Shown in pieces: positions 55,333 to 63,909 of a stretch of DNA of 64,000 nucleotides (the stretch's first letter is position 1; each line of letters begins with the position of its first letter). Origin of the DNA: Shewanella sp. SR44-3 (GTDB taxonomy: Bacteria > Pseudomonadota > Gammaproteobacteria > Enterobacterales > Shewanellaceae); the NCBI RefSeq assembly GCF_014163735.1, contig NZ_JACJDV010000004.1, positions 62,001-126,000 on the forward strand. Direction: 5' to 3'. The notes beneath the pieces are model-generated. The model was not told where the DNA came from and made no database searches. It saw only the letters and a list, made by a program, of their open reading frames with translations. A program made the translations under genes and the position numbers.

Positions 55333-55917
55333 TTATATTATTGATTCTTTTAAAATCTGTTGGCCGATAGCATCTAGCTCTAAACGTCTCAATTCAATTA
55401 ATCTTTGGTAAATTTGTTTCTCTTGCTTTGCGTGCTGCGCCATTTTTACCATGCGCAGCTGTGTTGCTAGCGGCGGAATAATTATTGGGGTGTTATCTAG
55501 TACTGAACGGCGAATGCTCACTTGTGACGTTCCTTCTGCCGATTGTAAAAAGTATCTTTGAGCAACACTTTGATTTAACTGCCAAGCAAGAAATTCAGGT
55601 CGTATCAAAGCCCTCTCTATTACCCGAATTTGAAAATAGTGCGGTGAACAGACTATCGATTTTTTGGTATCGAGTACAACAGATGCTAGGTTTCTTGCGC
55701 CTCGAGCAGCAAAAACAATGTCGTTTGGTTTGAGCCACTCAGGCTCTTTACGTCCAGCAACATCAGTTAGAACCAACTGCTCCCAATTGATATCCCCTTC
55801 ATCATTTTGATCTCGAGTCTGGATTACATAACCATTTCCCTCAAGGGATTCATTAATCGCCCCCCTAAATGGATGTCCGGCCCTAATTACTGCTATTTGT
55901 TCTAAGGTTACTTGCAT
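55333..55917 (-). CDS. Half-length HsdS-like protein at the head of the RM operon
   Basis: A 194-residue protein resembling one half of an HsdS: an N-terminal strand LEQIAVIRAGHPFRG, a body (PNDIVFAARG, EFLAWQLNQSVAQRYF) and a conserved C-terminal helix segment (IIIPPLATQLRMVKMAQHAKQEKQIYQRLIEL). It has a single target-recognition domain. I use the ATG at 55917 with GGTTGAG upstream; a tandem ATG at 55932 lacks a ribosome site. It stands first in the operon, ten bases before hsdM, beyond a full HsdS further on. It could be an alternate specificity subunit that dimerises, or a regulator. Confidence 0.75.
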   Translation of the reverse strand: MQVTLEQIAVIRAGHPFRGAINESLEGNGYVIQTRDQNDEGDINWEQLVLTDVAGRKEPEWLKPNDIVFAARGARNLASVVLDTKKSIVCSPHYFQIRVIERALIRPEFLAWQLNQSVAQRYFLQSAEGTSQVSIRRSVLDNTPIIIPPLATQLRMVKMAQHAKQEKQIYQRLIELRRLELDAIGQQILKESII

Positions 55918-56043
55918 ACTCAACCGCATCATTAGTTATGATGCATTAAATAATGCTTGACTCTCTAACAAAAGTCAACGTAATCTAGAAAAATAAAGCA
56001 TCATCGTGATTGATGCACTAAAATTATTTTGGGGAGAATTATC
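55918..56043. promoter_or_regulatory. Divergent control region between the RM and CBASS operons
   Basis: The 126-base gap between the half-HsdS gene and the CD-NTase gene. It holds two dyads: GCATTA-AA-TAATGC at about 55,941-55,954 and GCATCA-N7-TGATGC at about 55,998-56,016, the second just before the CD-NTase ribosome site. ATGATGCATTAA and TGATGCACTAAA at the dyads are similar, suggesting the same protein binds both. The binding protein is not known. Confidence 0.55.
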
Positions 56044-57033
56044 ATGTCAAAAACTGTAAATGCCGCGTTTACTACATTTATGATCAATGCCGTTAATTTA
56101 GATGGTACTAGAACCAATACAGCACGTGCTAGCCGTAATTTTTTGAAGGGCAATGTCATAGGTCTAACAGATTTTTTTCCTCTTTATAGTGACAAAAATA
56201 TCGACTTTGGATCTTTTGCTCGTAGAACGAAAATCAAGCCACTAGATGATATTGACATGATTATCACCCTCTCCGCAAACGGCTGTACTTGGGAGGAATC
56301 GTTCGATGGAACGGTTTATCTTAATACACCATCTGACTCCCCTGAGTATAAAGACTACCGACATGATGGAACATATCGACTGAACTCTCGAAAAGTCATC
56401 AATCGCTTTGTGAGTAAATTGTCTTCTCTGAATCACTATGAAAGAGCAGATCTGCATCGCAACCAAAATGCAGCAACCCTGAAATTGACAAGCTATGACT
56501 GGAACTTTGACATAGTTCCTGCTTTCTTCACCACTGAAGATAGCGCGGGAAAAACTTATTACATCATTCCAGACGGCAAGGGTAACTGGATGAAAACAGA
56601 TCCAAGACTTGACCGTCAGCGCGTCACAGATATCAATCAGCTATGTAATGGGCATGTACTTAATGCTATCCGAGCCATCAAGTATTGGCAGCGTCGTTCA
56701 ACCATGCCTTCTATGTCGTCTTATTTGCTCGAGAGCATGGTGCTCAACCACTTCGAAGCCAAAGGTGAAGCAACTGAGTTTATTGATATCAATGTCATTA
56801 ATATTCTTGGGTATATTAAAAATAATATATGGAGTTCTGTCGATGACCCTAAAGGGATTCAGGGAAATTTAAATACTTTAACTTATGACGATAAGCTAAA
56901 AATTTCCCAGAAAGCAGAAACTGATTTCAATACTGCTCTTGCGGCACGAGAGTTTGAGAAAGCAGGTGATCATGAGACAGCCATAAGTGAATGGCGAAAA
57001 GTATTCGGCACAGAGTTCCCTCAATATGGATAA
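56044..57033 (+). CDS. CD-NTase (cGAS/DncV-like nucleotidyltransferase) of CBASS
   Basis: The sensor-synthase of a CBASS phage-defence pair. The 329-residue protein has the polymerase-beta nucleotidyltransferase site: FGSFARRT (Gly-Ser, about residues 55-60), DDIDMI (Asp69 and Asp71), and FDIVPAF (Asp156), so the metal triad is complete. On infection such enzymes make a cyclic oligonucleotide that triggers the effector. The product cannot be told. ATG at 56044 with GGGGAGA six bases upstream is better than the TTG at 56029. It overlaps the effector gene by eight bases. Confidence 0.9.
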   Translation: MSKTVNAAFTTFMINAVNLDGTRTNTARASRNFLKGNVIGLTDFFPLYSDKNIDFGSFARRTKIKPLDDIDMIITLSANGCTWEESFDGTVYLNTPSDSPEYKDYRHDGTYRLNSRKVINRFVSKLSSLNHYERADLHRNQNAATLKLTSYDWNFDIVPAFFTTEDSAGKTYYIIPDGKGNWMKTDPRLDRQRVTDINQLCNGHVLNAIRAIKYWQRRSTMPSMSSYLLESMVLNHFEAKGEATEFIDINVINILGYIKNNIWSSVDDPKGIQGNLNTLTYDDKLKISQKAETDFNTALAAREFEKAGDHETAISEWRKVFGTEFPQYG

Positions 57034-57955
57034 CGATATGACTTGTATAGTAACCAATCAAAAACAAGCTGCTGCTGTCGAAGCGGGGACCGCATTCCGA
57101 TACGCCTATGATCGAGCGAAGTTTTGGAAAGCCTGGATTTGGGGCACAGCATTTGTGCTCGCTTTTGTGCAGATGGCTGTATCTGTATATATTTTTTGTG
57201 GTAACAAAGCTCCATTTGATCCAGCTTATTTGACAATTGGTCCTTTACTAACTTTTCTCTTCATTGGCACTTTCGGCAAGTATCTTGTCAACAAATGGCA
57301 ATCTCGAGGCTGCATGTTACAAAGGCTGCACGATTACCAAACCATGGACATTGGCGATAAGCCTTCACAACTAGAGCTTCCCAAAAGCCTTGTTATGGAA
57401 CTCAGCACAAAACGGCTTAAGGAAGCCCCAGGCGATCGTGAACAGCTTGAAACATGGTGGTCTTCAGCACTTAAAGATGTGCCGTACCCCGTCGGAAAAG
57501 TCATTGCAACATACTCAACGTTCGCCTGGGAAAGTGAACTGAGAAAACGCTATCAAGGTTTATTAGTATTTTTATTGGTTACTTGTATCGCAATTCCAAT
57601 CTTGGTGTCGCTCACATTGAACTACACAATATTACAATCGTTGGCTTTTGTTATCGGTCCATTTACGCCCATAATTGCAGTAGTACTCGATGAATGGATA
57701 TTGAATAGACAGAGCCTAAAAATAGCAGAGCAGCTGACACTGGGATGTTATAACTCTTGGGACAATATTCTCACGGGAAAGCTAAATATCGATGAGATGC
57801 ACTCAGCAACTGAGCAACATATGCGTTACTGGCAAAACTTCCGACAATCAGCAACACCGATTTTTGAATGGCTATACAAATTATCGAGAACGCAAATGGA
57901 ACGTAATATGCTCGTGGATACAGATGAACTGATATCAGACTTCAACAAGAATTAG
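57026..57955 (+). CDS. S-4TM-type pore-forming membrane effector of CBASS
   Basis: A membrane effector of about 310 residues. Four helices are clear: about 36-58, 67-88, 178-199 and 202-222, with a soluble loop of about 90 residues between pairs and about 85 residues after the last. This is the S-4TM effector layout found next to CD-NTases. When the cyclic nucleotide binds, such effectors are thought to breach the inner membrane and stop phage growth. The ATG at 57026 overlaps the CD-NTase stop; a GTG at 56987 and an ATG at 57038 are alternatives. Convergent with tniQ, ends overlapping by four bases. No Cap2/Cap3 genes, so a minimal (type I) CBASS. Confidence 0.87.
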   Translation: MDNDMTCIVTNQKQAAAVEAGTAFRYAYDRAKFWKAWIWGTAFVLAFVQMAVSVYIFCGNKAPFDPAYLTIGPLLTFLFIGTFGKYLVNKWQSRGCMLQRLHDYQTMDIGDKPSQLELPKSLVMELSTKRLKEAPGDREQLETWWSSALKDVPYPVGKVIATYSTFAWESELRKRYQGLLVFLLVTCIAIPILVSLTLNYTILQSLAFVIGPFTPIIAVVLDEWILNRQSLKIAEQLTLGCYNSWDNILTGKLNIDEMHSATEQHMRYWQNFRQSATPIFEWLYKLSRTQMERNMLVDTDELISDFNKN

Positions 57956-59379
57956 TCAGAGTTTAAAACATACTCGCCATGTCCTATAGGCTTGGCGGGA
58001 GATGGAAGAGTAGCCTCAAGCCAATCTCGATCATAAAGATATAGCCAGAAAAATGCGGCATTACAGTCAGATTTTATATCACGCCTAATAGCATCATGAT
58101 TTTTCAACCGATAACTTTGGATCTCTAATCGATAACGACGACGCATTGATTCAAAGTGACATTTTTTTCGCCAATCGACTAAATCCGGTACACTGGAAAT
58201 AACCTGCTCAACCGACCCTACCCCTATATCGCATCGTTCTGAAATCGACTTTCTATGCATACCTGAACGAGCGAGATGAACAATCTTACTTTTTAATTCT
58301 GATGTTAGCAGTCTAGGCTTTAGATTCAGTTTAATACCATGCTGCAGAGCTATTCGTTTTAAATAACAGCGGCTTTTTCCTGTTAACCTAGACACTTCGG
58401 CCATAGAACGGTTCTCTTCAAGCAGTTTTAAGCATTTATTTTCAAGCTGTTGAGCTTTAATAAGGCTCGGCTTGACCAAAGCTACATTAGGCTCCGAATG
58501 TTTTTGTTTAAATATTTCATTTGGGTGACTAAACAGCCAGCTGGCAAAGAGCAGGTGTCTGAATGGGTGGTGGCTCGTCTTTGGATTCAATAACTCAGAT
58601 AAATATCGATAATCTTTAATATCATTGGGAAGTGGAGTATCTGATCCAGAATGATAACTGCCTGCCCAAGTTATAAATTGTCGCATCAAAAGCTGGCGAC
58701 GAACACGCCCACCGGATGTGATAAAACCCAAATCAGCTAGCCGCCATCGGTAAACTGAAGATAACTCTATAACGGGGAGGGCTTTCATGAGCACTAAAGT
58801 GAGCTGTTGACTGAACTTAGCAACACAAGACTCAATATCCAACGCAGCTTGAGTCCCCCCATGACAAGATGGAAGTAGCCCCGTATCTAAGCGATGTTTT
58901 CGTTCTTCTAGCTCTATACTCTTCAGTAAGATTGAATGCTTATAACAGGCTATAACACCTGGGATCTGGTGTGCCCTATGCCAATAAGTCACCCCATAGC
59001 TTTGAATGTCTTGCTTAGCGCAGAGTTGGCACCACTTGAGACACACAGAACCTCCATGACCATATGAAGGTAACTGGCTTTCTCGAAGAGCTTTTGCGCC
59101 CTCATTAGCAAGCAAATACTTTTTAAGTTTACTTGCATGTTCTGGTAAATAAAAAAGAAAAAGTGGTGCTAAGGTTTGCTGGTGTAACAATTCTTCAGGA
59201 GACTCTCCTACAGCATGAGATAAATGCTCAATTCCAGCTGTAAGTAAGGGGTGTAGTGAAATTCGATTAGAGCCAAATGCTTTCTCGCAAAATGCTCCTA
59301 CCTCATCACCAGATATAGCCAGATAACGAATTAACCGTCCTAGCAACAATTCATCTGGTAGCTGTGGAGGCAAAAGCAT
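57952..59379 (-). CDS. tnsD: TnsD/TniQ-family target-selection protein
   Basis: A 475-residue TnsD-like protein. N-terminal TniQ domain with P-E/LLGRLIRYL start and zinc motif C-x2-C at 117-120 and C-x2-H at 145-148 (KWCQLC and ACYKH). The C-terminal half has two or more helix-turn-helix units (AEVSRLTGKSRCYLKRIALQHGI; SISERCDIGVGSVEQVI) typical of TnsD DNA binding. TnsD binds a specific chromosomal site and recruits TnsC. The target here is probably the 3' end of yhiN. It follows tnsC by ten bases in the same operon. Confidence 0.9.
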   Translation of the reverse strand: MLLPPQLPDELLLGRLIRYLAISGDEVGAFCEKAFGSNRISLHPLLTAGIEHLSHAVGESPEELLHQQTLAPLFLFYLPEHASKLKKYLLANEGAKALRESQLPSYGHGGSVCLKWCQLCAKQDIQSYGVTYWHRAHQIPGVIACYKHSILLKSIELEERKHRLDTGLLPSCHGGTQAALDIESCVAKFSQQLTLVLMKALPVIELSSVYRWRLADLGFITSGGRVRRQLLMRQFITWAGSYHSGSDTPLPNDIKDYRYLSELLNPKTSHHPFRHLLFASWLFSHPNEIFKQKHSEPNVALVKPSLIKAQQLENKCLKLLEENRSMAEVSRLTGKSRCYLKRIALQHGIKLNLKPRLLTSELKSKIVHLARSGMHRKSISERCDIGVGSVEQVISSVPDLVDWRKKCHFESMRRRYRLEIQSYRLKNHDAIRRDIKSDCNAAFFWLYLYDRDWLEATLPSPAKPIGHGEYVLNSD

Positions 59380-59389
59380 GGCTCAAACG

Positions 59390-60826
59390 CTAACCGAAAG
59401 TCTTGAGCGGGTCTTCACAGAAAAGTCCTGCCGATTTAAGCATATCCAAAGGATTTTCCTCTTCTGATGCTCTCTGTATTAATGCAGGATCTTCAATCAA
59501 GGCATGTAAATCATCCTCATACTGTAACTCAGTGATACGCTCAGCAAATTCAGGATGGTTAGGGCGACTTAGGTCACCAGGTATCGTAACGAATTTACCT
59601 TTGGATTCAGTAATAGCTTTAGCTTCTTCTGAAGCCTCATTGTTTGACATCTTTTTTGTAGATTCTTTTTTACGCTTTAATAGAGAAAGCCTTAATTCAT
59701 CAGTTGCAGGCTTCGATGCTCTAATAGCAATACTTGCTCCTTTATTCAATACATCGGTAGTAATCCGTTCATCTAATGAGCCTATTACTGCTCGTTGTGA
59801 AGCGTAAAATATTCGCACAGCAAGGTCCATATTACCGACTGATAAATTAAAAAGTCTGTCACTCAAGTCCTGAGTCAATGGAGTTTGAACGTTAGTCCAC
59901 TGTAACTTCCATAATTCATCAACAAAAAGTCCCCACTCATCTTCTGAATTTTTAAGTAAACCAATGTCAAAATAGCCTCCACTTTCGGCTCGTCGTGCAG
60001 CTTTAAGTGTTTTGCTTAATAACTTATCAAATGGTGGATTTGCACAAAATAAAATTGGTATGCCAAGGTTATTCATCAAATTATGTAAGAAACCTAATAA
60101 TCGCTCAGCGCCACCGGCTTTAGCTGTATTTAGGTTTTGCATCTCATCTATAACTAAGATCCCTAAAAAATTAGACTTCATTTTTGCTTCAATCTGTTTT
60201 ATTAACAGTGCAATAGTATTCTGTGGTTTAGTATTCTTAATTTCGAGCTTTCTATCAATTTCATCTAAAATCCGATGGCAAAGCCCTTTAACACTTGAAT
60301 CATCAGGACAATCGACCTTAAGCCACACAACTTGTGTTAATGGTAATGACATACCTTTATAAGATTGATGTTTAATTACATCAGGGTAGATACTTAATAC
60401 CTGCTCTAGCATCGATGTTTTACCAACGCCGCTTTCGCCAATGATTGTTATCCCACACCCTTTAGGTTTAAAGAATCCAGTATTAGGCTCTATGCTAGGC
60501 CTTTCATCCAGTGAATAATGAAGGTAATTCATTGTGGTTGGCGACAGAGGTTCTTTAGATGAATATCCATCTTTTATCGCGATTTCAACAGCCCTAAAGA
60601 CATCAAAGTAAACTAGCTGAGGCTGGCGAAGTCTTTTTATACGAGTTAAGTACTCCACGCGAATTTCAGGATCGTTTTGAGTATCCTCGGTTAAGCACTT
60701 TGGATAATTTGCCAATTTATCCACTAACTCTTCATCCGTTAATTTCTTAGGGAGTGATTCAATAAGTGCATTCCCGACGTGTTCAGGTAAAATAGCTTTC
60801 TGATAATAGGCATTCTCAACATACAT
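59390..60826 (-). CDS. tnsC: TnsC-like AAA+ transposition regulator
   Basis: A 478-residue AAA+ ATPase linking target selector and transposase. Walker A IIGESGVGKTSM (residues 130-137) and Walker B LGILVIDEMQNL (226-232), with a sensor region FCANPPFDKLL and a downstream Arg-rich helix. TnsC forms filaments on target DNA and also gives target immunity. The C-terminal 100 residues are charged and probably flexible, for contact with TnsA/TnsB. Start overlaps the tnsB stop. Confidence 0.93.
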   Translation of the reverse strand: MYVENAYYQKAILPEHVGNALIESLPKKLTDEELVDKLANYPKCLTEDTQNDPEIRVEYLTRIKRLRQPQLVYFDVFRAVEIAIKDGYSSKEPLSPTTMNYLHYSLDERPSIEPNTGFFKPKGCGITIIGESGVGKTSMLEQVLSIYPDVIKHQSYKGMSLPLTQVVWLKVDCPDDSSVKGLCHRILDEIDRKLEIKNTKPQNTIALLIKQIEAKMKSNFLGILVIDEMQNLNTAKAGGAERLLGFLHNLMNNLGIPILFCANPPFDKLLSKTLKAARRAESGGYFDIGLLKNSEDEWGLFVDELWKLQWTNVQTPLTQDLSDRLFNLSVGNMDLAVRIFYASQRAVIGSLDERITTDVLNKGASIAIRASKPATDELRLSLLKRKKESTKKMSNNEASEEAKAITESKGKFVTIPGDLSRPNHPEFAERITELQYEDDLHALIEDPALIQRASEEENPLDMLKSAGLFCEDPLKTFG

Positions 60827-62970
60827 TAGTCATGATCCTTTTTACGCTTCAGCAATGACACCACTTTTTGATTCCGCTCTTCTGACCATTGCTCAACATA
60901 ATTAGTCTCTTCTTTTTTGCGTTCTACCTTTACTGAACTGCTGGACAATCGAGCATCCTCAATCGCCTCTCTTCTTCGCTCTTTCATGCCTCGTGTACGC
61001 TCCACTTTAGAGGATAAAGAAGGCGCATTCTTGGCCTCACCTCGAGCATGCTTCACAATAGCTTTTCGACGCTGATGCTGTTCTACAGATTTTGCATCAG
61101 GTTTAGCTCGTTTTTTATCGAGTTTTTTCCAATCTTCAAAAAACAAAACATCAGCTCGATGTAGACCTTCAAGACTAGAAGACTGCAACATTAATGAACA
61201 TCGAGTGAATCCTTCCATTTTTTGCAGCCTCACATAAATGAATGAGGAATTATCTTGATCGATTCGTGCCTCCATTGACCAACGAGATCCAGAGCGAGCA
61301 ATCGTTTTCCAATCTTCGAACTCTGGCCGATCACATTCATAGTACATATCGTCGTTGAGTCTTATTCCTTTAGATGTCATAGAAACCGTTTCTACAGGTA
61401 ATAATCGACTTCTAACTTCAGCCTCATTTACCTTATTTAGGGCATGTAAATGTTTATCTAGGTGAAAATTCCAATAATTTAGAGGGCAAGGTTTATTTCC
61501 GGACTCGATAAACAAGCGGCTCTGCCCAGCTAAGCTGTCTAAGTATTGCCGATTAAGTGACAAAACCTCATCAACAAGTAATGTCGTGACTTCTTTTAGA
61601 GTAAATATTGCATCAGCTCTTGGATCACGATCCCCACGAGTATTTGGTCGCCCAAGAGTGGTTCCCTGAAGTTCGTGATTTAATCGCTTATTCAACATAT
61701 TGAAACGCTGCTCTATCGTACCTTTTCGGTCGGCTCTATAAGGAGGGGCAATGCTAAGGTGACCTATCAAAGGGACTGCTAAATCTTCAGCATTTTTACA
61801 GATGAACTCCCCTCTGTCACATAAAAGACGTTGGGGAATATGATTACATGGCCAATCTTTATCTTCGATCTCGATACCAAATTGAGCACAGTACTCTTTT
61901 TTAGAAGAGGCACAATTAACCAAAGCCTGACGCCCCGCGCGCCAAGAAGCAAACTCCATTGATACATGCATACCAACAATCATCCGACTTTCTTTATCTA
62001 TAATAAGATAAAGTGTTGGTCGGCCTAAAACATGGTTACGCCTAATTTCAGATACTACATGTACATCTAGAACGGTAGCATCCAACTCAAAACAACTACC
62101 AGGTACTTCAGTATGATCCGTTGATGACCCTGATAAACCTCTGAGGTTGCGGTCAAAATAACCTAAAGATGTCTGTTTTCTAATTATCTCTTGCCTAGGG
62201 ATCAATCTGTTAACCCAATAAATAAAGGCCCTATAGCTCGGAACACATACCTCACGTTGCTCAATATCTGCAGAAATTAATTCATCTGCATAAAACTCTT
62301 TTAACATCTGATCGTATACCCGACTATGAGTGGCAGCCTTTCCCCTCAAGCCATAACACTTCATCGCTTTAAGGAACTTAACTTTATCCTCTTCACTAGT
62401 ATTTACCCCTTTTGGAACAATAAGCCCTGGAGTGGATACCTGAATAGGAGACCCTCTTTTTACGTCTCCAGCAATCCGTGGCTGCCCCGCGCCTCCAGAA
62501 TTTTTGTATGCTGGGAGCAATGCGTTAAGCTCTTGTCCATACTTCCAAAACAGATTGAGGGACCGATATAAACCTTGAACGTATGTGTTTTGCTTCTTAG
62601 CGTGCCTTGCAACGATTTTACACCTTGGATTAAGTGAAACCTCCAGAAGAAAATTTGGATCACTGATTAACTCTTTAATTTGATGGAAACGAAAATTTCT
62701 CTTATTTTTATGTGCTTCAGAGAGCGTTTCCTCAGCAACAAGCTGGTAGAAGGGAGCTAAATAATCAGACGGGGATGCTTGGCCATTTTCTATTGCTTCA
62801 ATAAATATAGCGACAGAGACAGCTATGGGTCTTTGGAGATTAGAATCATCCGTAAGCCTGAAAATCACAATTATTGAATCATCAGGGTAATGACTTAAAA
62901 CTCGGTAAGTTCCATCTTGAATCTCACCAACGTCCTCAAAAACCCAAACACTATTTAATTCAACTTGCAT
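60826..62970 (-). CDS. tnsB: TnsB-like DDE transposase
   Basis: A 714-residue retroviral-integrase-type transposase: catalytic Asp in FELDATVLDV (about residue 297), Asp in LLCDRGEF (about 385), Glu in GTIEQRFNM (about 420), so the DDE triad is complete. N-terminal helix-turn-helix segments bind the end repeats; the C-terminal tail is highly charged and would contact TnsC. It cuts the 3' ends and joins them to target DNA. ATG at 62970 with GGAG nine bases before is preferred to the TTG at 62985. Overlaps tnsA by 11 bases. Confidence 0.95.
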   Translation of the reverse strand: MQVELNSVWVFEDVGEIQDGTYRVLSHYPDDSIIVIFRLTDDSNLQRPIAVSVAIFIEAIENGQASPSDYLAPFYQLVAEETLSEAHKNKRNFRFHQIKELISDPNFLLEVSLNPRCKIVARHAKKQNTYVQGLYRSLNLFWKYGQELNALLPAYKNSGGAGQPRIAGDVKRGSPIQVSTPGLIVPKGVNTSEEDKVKFLKAMKCYGLRGKAATHSRVYDQMLKEFYADELISADIEQREVCVPSYRAFIYWVNRLIPRQEIIRKQTSLGYFDRNLRGLSGSSTDHTEVPGSCFELDATVLDVHVVSEIRRNHVLGRPTLYLIIDKESRMIVGMHVSMEFASWRAGRQALVNCASSKKEYCAQFGIEIEDKDWPCNHIPQRLLCDRGEFICKNAEDLAVPLIGHLSIAPPYRADRKGTIEQRFNMLNKRLNHELQGTTLGRPNTRGDRDPRADAIFTLKEVTTLLVDEVLSLNRQYLDSLAGQSRLFIESGNKPCPLNYWNFHLDKHLHALNKVNEAEVRSRLLPVETVSMTSKGIRLNDDMYYECDRPEFEDWKTIARSGSRWSMEARIDQDNSSFIYVRLQKMEGFTRCSLMLQSSSLEGLHRADVLFFEDWKKLDKKRAKPDAKSVEQHQRRKAIVKHARGEAKNAPSLSSKVERTRGMKERRREAIEDARLSSSSVKVERKKEETNYVEQWSEERNQKVVSLLKRKKDHD

Positions 62971-63787
62971 TTTGCTGCTCTCCAACTTGCCTCGCCACCT
63001 TTACAACCTGCAAAATTCCACTTTCAGCTATAGGCTTATTAAGGTCTACACAAACTTGCTTTGTCGCTAGCAAAACCTTCAATAAAACTAAGGCGTCATC
63101 ATGTTCAACATTCAGTTCACGAATAAAGTCATTACATAAATCTTCAATTAAATTAGTTCCTAATTTAACAATAGACTTAGCTTTTTCAATTGTGTCATTT
63201 TGAAAATTACTCCCTTGTCGATACGGTGAAGTGAACCATTGAATATTTCGAGATTGGATTTGAGTCTGCTCTGTCATTGAAAATATATGAAATGCAATAC
63301 CTTGTAGCTGCCACCAAACCCTCTCAATATCGAGCTTTTCAGCTGTACGTTTATCTTTTAGATCATCAGCAGGCTTAACACTTATCGCCTCATACCAAGT
63401 TTTAGTGCCGTCAGTCAGAGTTAAAAGAAAATCAGTCGTCATCACATTGAAACATTTTTCTTTTGTCATTGGGATTATCGGATGATCGACATCTAGTGTT
63501 TTTGCTAGTCTGACCGAAAGGTCGAGTGGGAGAAGGGGAAATTGCTCACGAATATCAATAACAGGATCACAAAACTCTGCTAGGTAGAAAAAGCATGATT
63601 CTTGCTCTGATAATGTGTGGTGAACTCGGTTAGATTTGATTCCATCGATTTTACCGCTATTTCCGGCAGAATTAACATCTTGTACACGCAACCAAGGCAT
63701 GTACGCATCACCTTCACCTAAGCCATAATTATTCTTCAATGCTCGCTGATAATCTTTAAGATTCTCTAGCTTCCTAAACCGTCCCAA
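62960..63787 (-). CDS. tnsA: TnsA-like endonuclease
   Basis: A 275-residue endonuclease that nicks the 5' ends, making Tn7-type transposition cut-and-paste. Restriction-fold residues are visible: Glu63 in EQESCFF, Asp119 in TTDFLLTL, and Lys138 in ISVKPADD, close to the Glu63/Asp114/Lys132 of Tn7 TnsA. The C-terminal domain would bind TnsC. Start is a TTG at 63787 with GGAG nine bases before. First gene of tnsA-tnsB-tnsC-tnsD, read from a promoter lying in the right end. Confidence 0.93.
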   Translation of the reverse strand: MGRFRKLENLKDYQRALKNNYGLGEGDAYMPWLRVQDVNSAGNSGKIDGIKSNRVHHTLSEQESCFFYLAEFCDPVIDIREQFPLLPLDLSVRLAKTLDVDHPIIPMTKEKCFNVMTTDFLLTLTDGTKTWYEAISVKPADDLKDKRTAEKLDIERVWWQLQGIAFHIFSMTEQTQIQSRNIQWFTSPYRQGSNFQNDTIEKAKSIVKLGTNLIEDLCNDFIRELNVEHDDALVLLKVLLATKQVCVDLNKPIAESGILQVVKVARQVGEQQNAS

Positions 63788-63830
63788 GTTAATTCACTCC
63801 ATAGCATTTGATAAAGTGAATTATAGCTTA

Positions 63831-63909
63831 GTGTACAGACTTTATTATTCCAAAATGAACTTATGTACAAACTTTATTGCTTGTGTACAAACTTTATTGT
63901 GCCAAAACA
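63831..63909. repeat. Right end with three TnsB-type sites
   Basis: On the reverse strand the tip TGTTTTGGC is followed by R1 (63881-63900), R2 (63861-63880) directly abutting, and a degenerate R3 (63831-63850). R1 matches the left sites over ACAATAAAGTTTGTACAC. Closely packed sites on the right and spaced ones on the left copy the Tn7 asymmetry. The region also holds the tnsA promoter. Confidence 0.87.

Larger units (their letters stand above)
46121..63909. mobile_element. Complete Tn7-like transposon inserted at the yhiN stop codon
   Basis: The two tips, TGTATTGGCACAATAAAG at the left and, in reverse, TGTTTTGGCACAATAAAG at the right, are inverted repeats starting TGT, with multiple internal copies of ACAATAAAGTTTGTACAC. 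They are closely similar to Tn7 ends, and 5-bp AACTA duplications flank them. Inside lie tnsA, tnsB, tnsC, a full TnsD-like tniQ, a second tniQ at the other end, and defence cargo. The insertion point is the stop codon of a yhiN-type gene, a known attachment gene for Tn7-like elements. All transposition genes look intact, so the element may be active. Length 17,789 bp. No CRISPR genes or array, so it is not a CRISPR-associated form. Confidence 0.95.

Noticed and set aside
46121..63909. CRISPR-associated transposon (CAST) possibility
   Set aside because: No cas8, cas7, cas6 or cas12k-like genes and no repeat-spacer array occur between the ends; two TniQ proteins alone do not make a CAST.
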